64,000 nt of DNA from Polydactylus sextarius. Taxonomy: Eukaryota; Chordata; Actinopteri; Polynemidae. The position numbers and the translations under genes were made by a program. Each line of letters starts with the position of its first letter. Position 1 is the stretch's first letter. The stretch is from the NCBI GenBank assembly GCA_016801845.1, contig CM028913.1, forward strand, positions 23,960,065 to 24,024,064, in the 5' to 3' direction. The notes under the pieces were generated by a model. The model had not been told where the DNA came from. It did no database searches and saw nothing but the letters and a program-made list of their open reading frames with translations. Of this stretch, positions 40,101-50,940 are shown one piece after another.

Positions 40101-43100
40101 CCTCTAACTGCAGTTTGGTGTTGTTGGCGCTGTTGCCTTTAGCTTCAGAAAGCTCCACCATGAAGATCCACAGCAAAGACAACCCGTGATGATCCAGGAA
40201 CTGCTTCAGGCACGATGGGTTTTGAGTATCCTGCAACAAAAACAATATCACCAACTGTAAATGATACTAACAAATTAAATATCTCCACATCGTGTTGAAA
40301 AAACTGAACATGTTTTAGTAAAACTAGTGAGTGTTCACTCAGGTCGTACTTGTATGAGCTTGAGACAGATGAGTTTCTGCTCCAACGTTTCCACTCGGAC
40401 CATTAACCTGCACAGAGACACCACCTGCTTCTCGTCATACAGGCCTTCTCCGTTCTCCAGCAGCGCCTCCAGCTCCTCGTCGACCTGCAGACGGACGATA
40501 TGAGGTCATTATTAACACAATTACACGTCTATTGCTGCGGGATTACTTGGATTATCAACTGTTTATGAGCTTTCATAACTGGTAACGTGCATTAGTCATT
40601 TATTCTTTAATCCTACATTGTTCACAGCTCCGGTCTCTATAATACGTCAGACTGAACTCACCGTGGTGAGCGCGCTCTTTCGACTGCGATCTTTCTTCAT
40701 CTTCCCTCCAGCCGCTCGAACGCTGACTCTGTTCTCTCCACCGAGGAAACCTCTGCAGCTCGGAGCGCCGCAGAAACACTTCTGTGCTTCTTTGCTGGAA
40801 GTTTAAATAAAACAAAAGGTTTTTCCACACGTGCAACTATTAACATAAATATCACAAAACATTAAAAAAATAAAAAATACCGACCCATATCTCTGGAACT
40901 GGTAATCAAATGTCAGTTCAGTTCCTGCAGTGACAGCTTTGGTGGTGAAGAAGCCGACTCTGAGCTGACCGTTAACGGTCCACTGAAACGGGATTAGAGT
41001 TGTCATTAAATAATTCAGTCTTATTCACGTCTTATCAGACTGTTTTCTGTTTGCGTTTGTACCTTCTGTGTCTCACAGTTGGGTTCACAGCTGTGGTTCA
41101 TAAACCGAGAGCAGTTACCCTTCAACGTCGCATCAATGATCTGCAGAGAAACGAAGCAACGTCATCAAGTGTTTCTGCCAGAATCATTACACAAGACTCC
41201 ACTTTAAATATTAATATCAATAATGACGTGCTACATCATTTGTTACCTCGTTATTTTTCAGAGACATGAAGTAGTAATGGATGTTCTTGTTGCGAGCGTA
41301 TTCCTTCACTCTTGTTTTAAACTCCTTGTGGTCCAACACTTCGCCGCAGTACTCCAGCACAAAGGTGTTTCTGACAAGACAATAACAGCATTTAACATTA
41401 GTTGAACACATTTATTATGTAGTTTAATGTAATCTAGGAGTAAGTAGTCACATCTTCAAGCATTAAACTTACGAAGCCAAGTCTCTCGCCGCCCGCAGTC
41501 CCCAACCTTTATCTTCTGTGAGAATCACCTCAAAGTCTGCGTGTTGTTTCATCTGAAAGCGTCGATTAGAGCAGTAAACTCCGTTTAGGCACCGTGATGA
41601 GCTGGAAAGAGGAAGAAAAAAAAAAAAAAAGAAGCTTAAATCAGGCTGCAACATGTTTTCTGACACGCGGCTAAATTGTTGGCAGAAGCTGCAGAATGAG
41701 GATGTAAACAGAGATGATTTACATCAGCTGTTGTCGGTTTTTATTAAGAGAAAAATGATATTAGTTTTGTTTGTGTTAAAGCAACTGATGTAATATGTCA
41801 ACGTGTCAAAAATGAGATGAAAACAAATTGTGTAATCCCTTAAAGACAGACAGCTTTTTCAGTTATATTAAACTTACCACTCAATCATCAGCAGACGGTT
41901 CAAACAATCTTCTCCACACGCTAACACGCCCTTTAACCGCTCCTCTCTGGGCAGCACCGGACACTCACACTGCATCCTCTTTATGTCTCGATGAGATTTG
42001 CTCTTTTTTCTGCACAAATCAAACACCAACCCTGAGATTATTTAACGTTTTATCATCAAATTATCATCGGTCAGACTGGACGACATCTCACCTCTCAGTC
42101 AAGTACAGATTCTCCTCGATGAGGTCGAAGTACGGCGGCATCTTCTTAGCCTTGGCCTGGTCTTTCCACCTATTGGCGTCGTGAAAGTCCTGCAGAGTGA
42201 GTGACGGACGTTGCACCTCAGCTTTGACCAGAGTCTCTTTAGATGTGTCGGTGTCTCCTTGTCTCTCCCTCTTCCCTGCAGGTCCTGCTTCCGCCTCGTT
42301 GTCTGAATCGGACTCGATTTCTGGGCGTCTTTTCTTGGGAGGTCCTCGTCCTCTGTGCGGTCTGAAGCTGTCTTCTCTCGGAGGGTCGGGTACGGTCGAA
42401 CCTCTGCTGTTGCTGCTTATTTCGTGACCTTGTACGAAGCTCGACGACCCGGCGGCGGCAACGCTCGGTCCGCTCCACTCAGGAGCAGTTTTACTGTGAT
42501 GTGACGGTTTATCTCCGCTGTAGTCGTCGTGGTCGTTAGTTAGAGAGTCAGGATGGATTTCACCTGAAGGATCCTGATAATGGAGGTAGGGTTTTCTGCT
42601 ACTCTGCGTGTTTGTGGACTGGTGACTCCAGGGGGCGCTACTCTGCCTGTGTTCCTGTCCTTTTAGGGAGGAACCTGTCAGTTTAGTGTTTGGTAACTGT
42701 GGACCGTGGCTGCTGTCCGGTTGCTGGTACGTACTACTCGGCTGCTCCGGCTGCGACGTTTCCCAACTCTGCACGAATCCGTTCTTGTCGCTGACGTTAT
42801 CGACGCTCGTGAACTCTCCGTGTTGGTAATGCGAGTACATCCTCTCACCTCTGCTGCTCGCCATGTGTTGTTTGTGCCGTTGTTCACATTGTGTGGAGTT
42901 ATCGAGGCCGTGCGTTGGGTCTGTGGCTCCTCCGTGGACGCCGACGTGACCGGTCACGTACGGCAGAGCAGCGACGCTGCCGGAGCCCTCGGAGTGACTG
43001 GTGCTATCGATCATGTTGCTCTGGGACAGACACAACAAACTGTTACTGGACGAGTCATTAACGCCGGAGCTGACTTGACTCGGGGCTTCGAGCGTGTTCA

Positions 43101-46100
43101 CGTCAGCTGCTGTGTTAACGTTAAACAGTTCTGAAATATTCTCTTGTGCGTCCATCGTTAGAGACGAATTCTTTGGCACCACCACCACCGAGTGCAGGCG
43201 TTTTATCGCCTCGCCACAGTCCGAGTCGTACTCCGAGTTGTCGCTGTCGCTGGCTTCACTCGCGTCGTGATGCAGCGACGTCCTTTTACTCGATTTATTT
43301 TTGCGATCGCCGTCCTTCGTTTTCTCGTGGTGATCGTTCCCGTTCCAACTCTTCGTCTTTGCGCCCGCGTCGACGTGCGTGTTCGCTGTTTGACAAACGG
43401 TCGGTGTTAAGTCACAGTGGTCAGTGCTGGTGTTTGCTTGTGAAGGCTCACTTTGGTCTCGGTGTGTGTCGCTCGTCGTCGATGATGTGCCGTCTGAGAT
43501 TTCAGTCTGTTTTACCAGTGTGGAATGTGTTTCGGCTTCGTGTTGAATATTATCTTTTACATCAGAGTCTTTAGAAAACTCAATTTTTTTGACAGATATC
43601 ACTTTTTTTACAGTTTGTTTGCTTTCTGCGCTGATCGTCCTCTGTGAATTTTCACTCTCTGACATGTCCTCACCAACAATATCCCACCGGGACTTTTTTG
43701 CAGCACTGCTGCTTCTTTTAACAGCGTCCGTTATTTGCTCTGCACTTGTCGGCTGATTCTCAGATTCAAGACACGATGACTCCAACTTGTGCGACTCGTT
43801 TATATCCGACTGTTTCTCTACTTTATTCAGCTCGTCTGTCTCTGTGTTAGTGTTTTGTTGGACGTCGTGCGTGACAGGTAAATCTGCCGCATCAGGTGTC
43901 AAACAGTCTTGGCTGCAGACTATACTGTCATTACTACTTAAGACAGTTACATCTGAGTTCACAGGTGGTCGAGTAACAGAAGGAAGGCGATCCTTCACCT
44001 TGGTCAAGTTTTCCAGGGCGGCATTTACACGCTTTATGCTTTCACTCGAGGTTAAAACTGAGGTATTTTTAATCTCAACGTCTCTTTTAGATGATGACGA
44101 TTCTTCTAAATCCGTCTCACTACGTGAAACCATCTCCTTTATGTCCTGATTACTATGTTCGTTTACATCTCGATGGGAATCAGATTTTTCTTTTTCGCTC
44201 TGAGAACAAAGTGTTTCTGAGGGTGTTTTGCTGGAGCTGAGGAACGCGTCGTCTGATTGTCGATCGAGTCCGGAGCTTTTAGCAGAAGATCTGGACGGGG
44301 TCGTTTGTTTCGAATCCTGTCGACTTGTTTTCTTTGAGGAGCTTTTGTCACAGCTCTGTGATTTTCCTTTATGATCCGTCTCAGAGTCACTGGTGCTGCT
44401 TTTTTGGCATTTTTCATACGTTTGAGAGTGGCTGTGTGCGCTGGAAGAAGAGGATTTACTGTTGGTCTCTGACTTGTGATGGGAGCTGGATTTACGGTAA
44501 CTAGAGTCCAGATCAGGTGAACACTTTCTCTGTGAATCAGAGTCTGATAATCTTTTAGAAGTCCTGTCAGACTTTGATGATGATTGTGTTCTTTTATCCG
44601 TCTCTGACGAGTGAGGAGAATCCACAGATTTTGAGCTTTTCTCTGATTTAGAATAAGAAGATGATTTGGACTCTTTGTGGGAGCTCGTATGACCTGAAGA
44701 TCGACTGGAGTCACTGGTCCTCGTCCTTGTCCTCGTCCTGTGGTCGTCCTCCGAGTCCGAACTGTCCCGGGTTCTGTCTGTACGAGAGCGAGACCGTCTC
44801 CTGTCTCTACGTGGTGAACTTCTGTGTGACCTCCGGTCTGATTCGTGATAGTACGACCTCTCAGAACGAGACCCTCTGTCGCCTCTGGACCTCTCTGATC
44901 TGGAGTGAGATGAACTTGTTCTAGATCCTCTCGATCGGGACCTTGATCTGGACCTGGACCTCCTGCGGTCTTTGTCCGATCGAGCCGAGCGTGACGACGT
45001 GTGTCTGGAATCACGATCTGATTTGGAGTAACTCGAAGACCTTTCATGATTCTCTAAACGTTTGGAGGAACTTTTCTCCTTTTCCTCCACATGAGAACCA
45101 GAGGAAGACTTTTTAACCTCTTTGTTTCTGCTTTCAGAGTTTGTTTTACTTTTGGAGTCAATTGATTTACGACTGGAAGACAACTTGACAGAATCTCCAT
45201 CAGATTCAGATCCAGGTGGAGCACTATCGGACTGGGACCTGCTTTTCCTTTTCACTTCCTGCTCGTTGCTGCTGGAAGTCTCTCCGTCTTTTCCCGAGGA
45301 GGCGGCGAGTTTCTTGAGGCTCGAGCTTATCCTCGTCTCTGAGGCTTCGACGTGAGCGTCGTCAGACGTGCAGGCGCTGACGACGGTCTGAGGCGGCGGC
45401 GTTGGGAATTCAGTTAAGCTTGTATTTGTTGACTCGTTGTGAATGATAACCTGCGATTCAGAGACGTCCTGCTGCTGCTCCTCCGGCGTTACAGACGTTG
45501 GTTTCTCTTCGGTCACAGAAACACTGAGAATCTGCTTCTTAAAATGCATCTTCCCCAAGTCCTGTTTCAATTTAGACGCCGAGGAGACCGGCGTAGGAGA
45601 AGATGACTCTGTTATTGATGTTGGCACCACGGGCGTCTCATTTTGTTCAGTTTTGCCGTCTTTGTCCGGGCTTAACTGTGACAAGGAAGGCTGAGGTTCA
45701 GAGACAGACTTTTCGGGGCTGGTAGGGATGAAGAACAAGCTCTGTAAGCTCGGCTTCTTGGTCTGCGAGAAGCTGAAGGACACTTTCTGACGACCCTGAT
45801 CCTCTAAGTTGACCTTGGTCTTGGTCCCTTTAGGCAACAAATGGTTGGACAGCATCACTCTGGGAGTCAGGCTTTTGATTAGAGCTCCCTTGGATAGGCC
45901 CTCAACCTTAACCTACAATAACAGAAAGAGAAAAAAAAAAAACAAATTAATCTTTGTTTTTTTCGTCGCAGGGTAGAAAAAATGTTGCAAAAAATGCTTA
46001 TTTACACTGCGTTAAAACTCACCGATGCACCGCTGCCCTCCTCTCTGTGGCCACATCACAGGAACATGAAAGAAAAGAAAGACACAGTTTTATAAGCACA

Positions 46101-49100
46101 TTTTTACATCAAACAACAGTAAGACGACTGAAGAGAAAACAAAATTCTCAAGGGATTTAAACACGTCCCTTGTGTAAATCTGTTTTCCCTAAATCTTGGT
46201 GAACAAAGGCTCATTCATACCGAGACAAAGCGTTCAAGCATTTGTCTCCAAGTTTAACTAAAGAAAACACTTCCACATATACATATATGCATGTGTTTTT
46301 TTTAAATCATTTCAACCGTTTCATCTTCTCTATTTTTGTCAGATATAGTGACAGGACATGAGAGAGGGGGATTGAATAACATGTGACAAAACTCCAGGGA
46401 AAAGTTTCCAATTCAGGACACATCAGTCATGTCAGAAAACGTGCTCCAGTGAGACAGACGGCGACTAAACCAGATGAAAAGTATTAGATTAATGTCAGAT
46501 ATGTTCTGGATTCTTCCTCAGTTTTAATCGAGCGTATAGTCGCTTTTTAATCAACATTTTATGTTGATTAAAAAAAAAAAAAAAAAGGCTGAATATTATT
46601 GTACTTAATTATTACAGCTCAGTGTGTTTTTTCTCTGGAAACAACAGGAAATCAAAAAACACACTTCAGGTGTGATGAATTATAAAAGCTGCGATATATA
46701 CACACCAGGCGGTGCAGGAAACTTAAATATATCTTCTATGCTACACTAATGTGTCATGTTTCTGCTTTAATTTGAGCCAATTTATGTCAAAATAATAAAA
46801 AATATGAGTCGTTTAACACAGAGTAAGAGTATGAGTCACATCATTTCCACACTGATCAAACCGTTCAGCGACCTTTGGAGCCTATAAAGACATTTATCTT
46901 TGAATCTATGTACATAAAGTCAGCGAACACAGACACAAAAGTCGACAACAAAGATGCTTCTCGCCACATCAAGCTGTTTCGGGCGTTTGAACTCGTGTGA
47001 AATGCTTTTGTTTTGAAGTTTGTGACTTTTGTGTTGAATGAGGTCAAAGGTCAAGTTTCTACATGTATTGTTTCTTATTGTCATTTAACCGCAAACAACA
47101 TAATGTCTGAAATACACAAAGTCACACGACAAGAAAAAAACAAAAGAAACACAAAGATGTTAAGTATCAAAAAAAAAAAAAACATGAGTGTTTTTGTTCT
47201 TCTTCCTTTTGTCCTGTCAACGTGAACATGTTTTCCTTAGGGTAGGTTCAATATGGGTGCTAGGCAACAACTGGGTCATTTAATCCTGTAGGATTTAATT
47301 TTTTTTTTTTTTCATTTTCTGTGTGACCTTCAAGATGAGACAATGATGTTGAGACAGTCAGTTACACAGAAAAGACTTAAAACACACACCGAATACCATC
47401 AAATAACCGATGTTATTTCATATTTAAATGTCCAATACTGGGATCTGTGTCAGCGGTGTCACTTTGTTCATGCAACAAAAGAGCTATTTCTACTTTATCA
47501 TAGTGCTGCTATTGTTAATGATGTACTGTACACTGTATCTGCTGCTACGCTGATAAATATCAGTGCATAAATAATGACCTTGAATTCAAAACAGACAACG
47601 TCCACACAAAAATAACATAGTGATCATGCTATTTTTTTTTTTTGTTTTGTTTTCTCTTCTCCAAATTCACATCAAACATCTCCAAAACAAAGATTAAAAA
47701 AAAAAAAAAACAACAAACCAAACACTGTGAGATGCATTTGTGCATTCGTCTAAGAAATCAATCTCTGACCTGAGCAGAGTGTCCATTGAGAAACTCGTCT
47801 AGGATTAGTAGGCCTGATGAGGCTGCTGGCCAAGAATAATCCAAAATCAGAGAAATGAGCCCTCCAAAGTGACGGCACACCTGACAAAAAGAAAGATAGG
47901 GTTGCAAAATGAACTGCGTCTGGATTTTTGTTTTTTTTTTTTTTTTGTATCAGTGAGACAATATCAAAAGCATGTTTTTTTTTTTTTTTTTGACACTAAA
48001 TATAGTGTTTACTAGTATGCTTATGCAAATATGTAGACCGTATTAAAGCCTAGTGGGTGGTGTCACATGCTTTCAGCCTCAGTATTAACGACTTCTGCAG
48101 ACGTCCCTTCCTCACTCTCCTTCTTATCTGTGGTTTCAGTGAGGCAGAGACCCTCTGAGCTCGTCTTTAATGGGGTGTCTGCTGTGAGACGAGGCTCGGC
48201 GGGATGTTAAATATCTACTGCTGCAAGAACAGCAACTACCAAATATAAATATATAGATATATATTAAAAAGGTTGCATACATCTGAAGGTTTATAAATAG
48301 CTCTACCATGGAGGTTGAAGGTAGATGCAAAAAAAAAAAAAAAAAACATGGATGCAGGGCGAGAAGAGGACATGCATCTCATTATGAAACATGTAAAGCG
48401 AAAAGCAAACGGGCCTGCAGAAAACAAAAGGAGGGAGTGTCTGTATAAACGGAGGTTTATATGGAACAGCATGGTGACACTTATGAAAACAAATAATGAC
48501 AGCTTTAGAAGTAAAACTAAATAAATAAATTAGGACACTAAAAAGCACGGCCTGTACGGGAGAAGTGGATGCAGCCAAAACATGGCCTTTAAACGGATCT
48601 ACACACTATCTAAACGAATGGAGGATGTGCACAAAACACATCAATTTAGTTAAATATTCAATCAATATGTAGCAACTTTACTAACCACATCGTGTATATA
48701 TGTTATAAGAACATAACTGAGTAGGAATTAATATAATAACTCAACTGTGACGCCAGTTTATTTATAAAAACGATCACTAGCAGCTAAGCTAACTTTATCA
48801 AGCTAACACTTCCAGAAAGCTTTCGGGGGCCGTGTTTTAAGATAGCGTTGTGTTAAGTCTAATTTTTACTGTTAATGCTAACTTGCCAACAAGTATATAC
48901 ATTAAAGCTCTATAATTGTGTTGATTTGAGTGTGTTTTTGGCTACGTGCCAGATGTAAACAATCACATTTGTTGATATAAACGAAAGACGGCTAGCTAAA
49001 AACTCCACTCGCATCGCTAAGCTAATGCTAAAGCTAACTTTCGAAGCTAGCATGCTAACGCTACTTATATATTTTTGTACTTATGGTTATTTAGGCTGTA

Positions 49101-49424
49101 ATGAGTGTGTAAAGTCTTGGTGATTACACTTTTCTCGACTAACTACGAAGTGGACACTTTACTATTTTTAATAATAAGCAGGAAATGTTTGATATGCGTT
49201 TCCGTTTTCATGATATAATGGATTCTTACACTCGAGTCGGTGCACCCGGCTTTACTAGCATAACTAGCATGGTTAGCTAACGGTGGTTGTTTTGTCTTGT
49301 GTTACTGTTAGTAAAGATGGCTTTTTATAACCAGTATTGACGTAAGAAAATAATAGAACAACAACAACATAATTTCGCGAGATACTCACTTCACGAAGTG
49401 CTTAAGGTCACAAGGTTCCCCCAT
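34133..49424 (-). CDS. setd2: SETD2 histone H3K36 trimethyltransferase, complete, 21 coding exons
   Basis: SETD2 trimethylates H3K36 in transcribed chromatin while bound to phosphorylated RNA polymerase II. Coding exons (minus strand, 5' to 3'): 49424-49390, 46044-46023, 45912-42092, 42009-41878, 41601-41473, 41370-41247, 41140-41063, 40982-40885, 40794-40662, 40484-40350, 40230-40102, 40016-38940, 38847-38799, 38705-38408, 38315-37583, 37251-37126, 36734-36598, 36498-36387, 35070-34996, 34909-34808 and 34294-34133. All phases agree. The sum is 7707 nt, 2568 aa, against 2564 in human SETD2. Domains are a long disordered Ser/Arg-rich N-terminus, AWS (about 1305-1355), SET (about 1357-1475), post-SET, an acidic linker, an RD-repeat, a Gln-rich part, WW (about 2396-2430) and SRI at the C-terminus. 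The first two small exons are the least certain. Confidence 0.96.
37126..38847 (-). other. setd2: setd2 exons for RD-repeat and Gln/Pro-rich region
   Basis: Exon 38847-38799 (EVYRIPKKSQVEKEAN) leads into 38705-38408, which encodes a run of alternating Arg-Asp/Arg-Glu of about 45 residues. Exon 38315-37583 has the conserved KERNKLSTEERRKLFEQEVA helix and a poly-Gln stretch (LQQQQQQQLQ). It then has a Pro/Gln/Thr-rich part containing GYPIQTYVDPTNPNAGKVLL. Exon 37251-37126 continues it. A GT microsatellite at 37092-37122 abuts the donor of exon 37251-37126 (donor at 37125). Confidence 0.9.
38940..40484 (-). other. setd2: setd2 exons for post-SET helices and acidic linker
   Basis: Exons 40484-40350 and 40230-40102 encode the conserved helical part (LCRLMVRVETLEQKL, LKQFLDHHGLSLLWIFMVEL). 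The 1077-nt exon 40016-38940 encodes TKNMLEESRVLTFIQRWAQT, DGYSSENTSRAQTPLNTPD and a long Glu/Asp-rich linker. It closes with SQDEEEGVSDVESERSQE and LLESWKDLK, both nearly identical in human SETD2. The linker is far less conserved than these flanks. Confidence 0.93.
40662..42009 (-). other. setd2: setd2 exons for AWS, SET and post-SET catalytic core
   Basis: Exons 42009-41878, 41601-41473, 41370-41247, 41140-41063, 40982-40885 and 40794-40662 encode the methyltransferase core. AWS cysteines are in MQCECPVLPREERLKGV and ACGEDCLNRLLMIEC. SET motifs are GWGLRAARDL, VLEYCGEVLD, the S-adenosylmethionine-binding RFMNHSCEPNCE (N about 1436) and the catalytic-site ELTFDYQFQRYG (Y about 1474). The post-SET zinc-binding CFCGAPSCRGFLGGEN is intact. 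All hallmark residues are present, so the enzyme is predicted active. Confidence 0.96.
42092..45912 (-). other. setd2: setd2 giant N-terminal exon (3821 nt)
   Basis: This one open exon of about 1273 codons corresponds to the giant exon 3 of mammalian SETD2. It starts at an acceptor ending in TTGTAG and carries LLPKGTKTKVNLEDQGRQKV near its start, almost identical to human. The body is Ser/Arg/Asp/Lys-rich with an SR-like core (RSRSRSRSRSRGSRTSSSH). It ends in KKRRPEIESDSDNEA and FDLIEENLYLTER, also conserved. The region is predicted to be disordered. A CGATCG-type or tandem repeat is not evident, unlike the RD exon. Confidence 0.95.
46023..46044 (-). other. setd2: setd2 microexon (22 nt), predicted
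   Basis: The minus-strand sequence has an acceptor GGCCACAG, 22 nt encoding EEGSGAS across its phase, and a donor GGTGAGTT. Exon 1 ends with two bases of a codon and the giant exon begins at a codon boundary, so a bridging exon must have 3n+1 nt, and this one does. In-frame extension 5' meets a TGA, so it cannot be a first coding exon. The joined start (MGEPCDLKHFV-K-EEGSGAS-VKVEG) parallels human MGDFYDP...EEEENEAK. Confidence 0.7.
46045..49389 (-). other. setd2: setd2 intron 1
   Basis: This intron of 3.3 kb lies between the start-codon exon and the microexon. It is AT-rich, with A and T homopolymers and a dense set of GCTAA/GCTAGC motifs near the promoter end (48780-49300). It contains one exon-like ORF of 111 nt at 47770-47880 that has acceptor and donor sites but the wrong phase to be inserted between exons 1 and 2. 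No other gene is seen. Confidence 0.6.
47770..47880 (-). other. Unassigned exon-like ORF in setd2 intron 1
   Basis: On the minus strand, TTTTTGTCAG is followed by 37 open codons (beginning VCRHFGGLISLILDYSW) and then CTCAG with GTCAGAG. Both splice sites are good and the length is a multiple of three (phase 0 at both ends). It does not match setd2 phase at this point and I recognise no protein family. It could be an alternative 5' exon, a leftover of a retroelement or chance. Confidence 0.35.
49390..49424 (-). other. setd2: setd2 first coding exon (12 codons, predicted)
   Basis: The ATG at 49424-49422 starts MGEPCDLKHFV and the exon ends two bases into the next codon at a strong GTGAGTAT donor. 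The position (3.5 kb upstream of the giant exon) and the MGD/MGE start agree with the human gene, where ATG-MGD lies 12 codons into exon 1. The amino-acid match after MG is weak, so the identification rests on phase and position. Confidence 0.6.
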
Positions 49425-49530
49425 TCTAGAAATCGCTGGTAATAGGCCCCTTTGAAAAACATCAAGCAACAATGTTCGCCGACGTCAAATCCATACGGAG
49501 CTGTCGGAAATGATGGTCGGGCTCAGTGGC

Positions 49531-49561
<31 letters not shown>

Positions 49562-49950
49562 CGCCCCAGCTCCAGCCTGGGTGACTGCTGGTACTATCGG
49601 CTAGCATGAGCTCACATAGTTAGCTAAGAGTTTTTGCACATTAAAAAAAAAAAGCGAATATAACCACTAAAAACCAAAAAAAAAAAAAAAAAACATCCAC
49701 AGAAGAAAGCGTCTTAAATCAGCCAAATCGTTAATAATAAATAAGACTATAAAGGGCAGTATACATACCCCCCCACTTTTTTTTTTCTCCCTATAATATT
49801 ATTATTATTATTATTTTTGCACCACTCTGATCCTCATCGTGTCTCCGTAGCTGTGTGGCTGCTGGTGTTTCGACAACATCACATGATGTGGGAAGCACAG
49901 CTGGCGCGAACCCTGGAGCGCACTGCGGGTCCCGGTGGTCAACACACACT
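49425..49950 (-). promoter_or_regulatory. setd2: setd2 promoter and 5' UTR region
   Basis: This is the sequence upstream of the setd2 ATG on the minus strand. It contains a CTG run on the plus strand (GCA repeats in setd2 sense) at 49533-49561 and GCTAGC/GTTAGC motifs near 49600-49630. It is flanked by poly-A/T runs at 49640 and 49680. No TATA box in a clear position. It faces the rbm12b promoter about 1 kb away. Confidence 0.5.
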
Positions 49951-50629
49951 TAATACATTAGAATAAACACAGAATAAACAATAACAACAACATCTTGTTA
50001 TTATTACGAAGAGACTGAGAGAGAAGTCCATGTGATAAACTGGTGTGTGTGTGTGTCAAAACGTAAATTAAACAACTTTAAATGCAAGAATATTATAATT
50101 TTATCAACAAAATGTGCAGCAAATAACAAATTCTTCCACACTGACTCTATAATAATGAGATCAGAGGTCTATAAGAGGTCAGACCATCTTTTTTTGTAGA
50201 TAAAGTTAGTTCTTTAATACTCTGGTTGTGCTTTGTGAGTCATTGAAAAAGTTTATACATGACGCATGAGATTATAAACAAATCAGACGCTTAAAATCTT
50301 TGCACAACACTTGTGAAGTTGCCACACAACAGATTTCATCGTTGCAAGTATTTATGACTCATAATTTATAAAATATAATATAAAGTTTTCATTAATGCTT
50401 CTTTATTTATAAGTCGATACCATAATGATAAATGAAGACTAGTCTCCTGCATCTTTGTTCGTTTGTTTTTATCAGTAGAATAATTTAGATTTACTCTTAT
50501 TAATAATGTTAATTATATTTAACTTATTTTGTATTATTTTTATTTATGTCACCGTTATAAATGTTATAAATTTAGAGACCGCTCGTTGTAATCATTTGTA
50601 ATTCATTCACTCTCCGGTAGGTGGCATCA

Positions 50630-50940
50630 TTTTACACTTCCGCTTTATACCAACGAAGAAGATTCTATTTCCGTTCACTTCCGGAAAAGAACAACACGAA
50701 GTTGAACCTATTTAACCTGAACGTCTCCGCTTTTCTCTTTGAACGAGAGGCTGTGGTTGTTAAATTGTGTAAGTTTTGCAGTCGGCTAGGTCGCTATGTT
50801 CTGTTATTTATAAACAGAAACGATGTTGTTGGCGTAAATAAACCAACTTCGCCTCTTTAAACAAGCTAACGCTAGTGATAAAAGGTCTAGCTAACTGCGC
50901 AGCTAACGTTAGCTACGCTCGACATTTTTGTTTTGGATTG
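50630..50940 (+). promoter_or_regulatory. rbm12b: rbm12b promoter and first exon region
   Basis: Two ETS-type sites (ACTTCCG at 50636-50642 and ACTTCCGG at 50677-50684) lie close together, typical of housekeeping promoters. A GTAAGT at 50769-50774 is a plausible donor of a non-coding first exon, to be joined to the acceptor at 53326. Several GCTAAC/GTTAGC motifs lie at 50860-50920. Confidence 0.5.

Noticed and set aside
44163..45047. 294-codon minus-strand ORF in another frame of the giant setd2 exon
   Set aside because: The Arg/Pro/Thr composition is what the Ser/Arg-rich setd2 frame gives when shifted; the SETD2 frame is unambiguous over the same bases.
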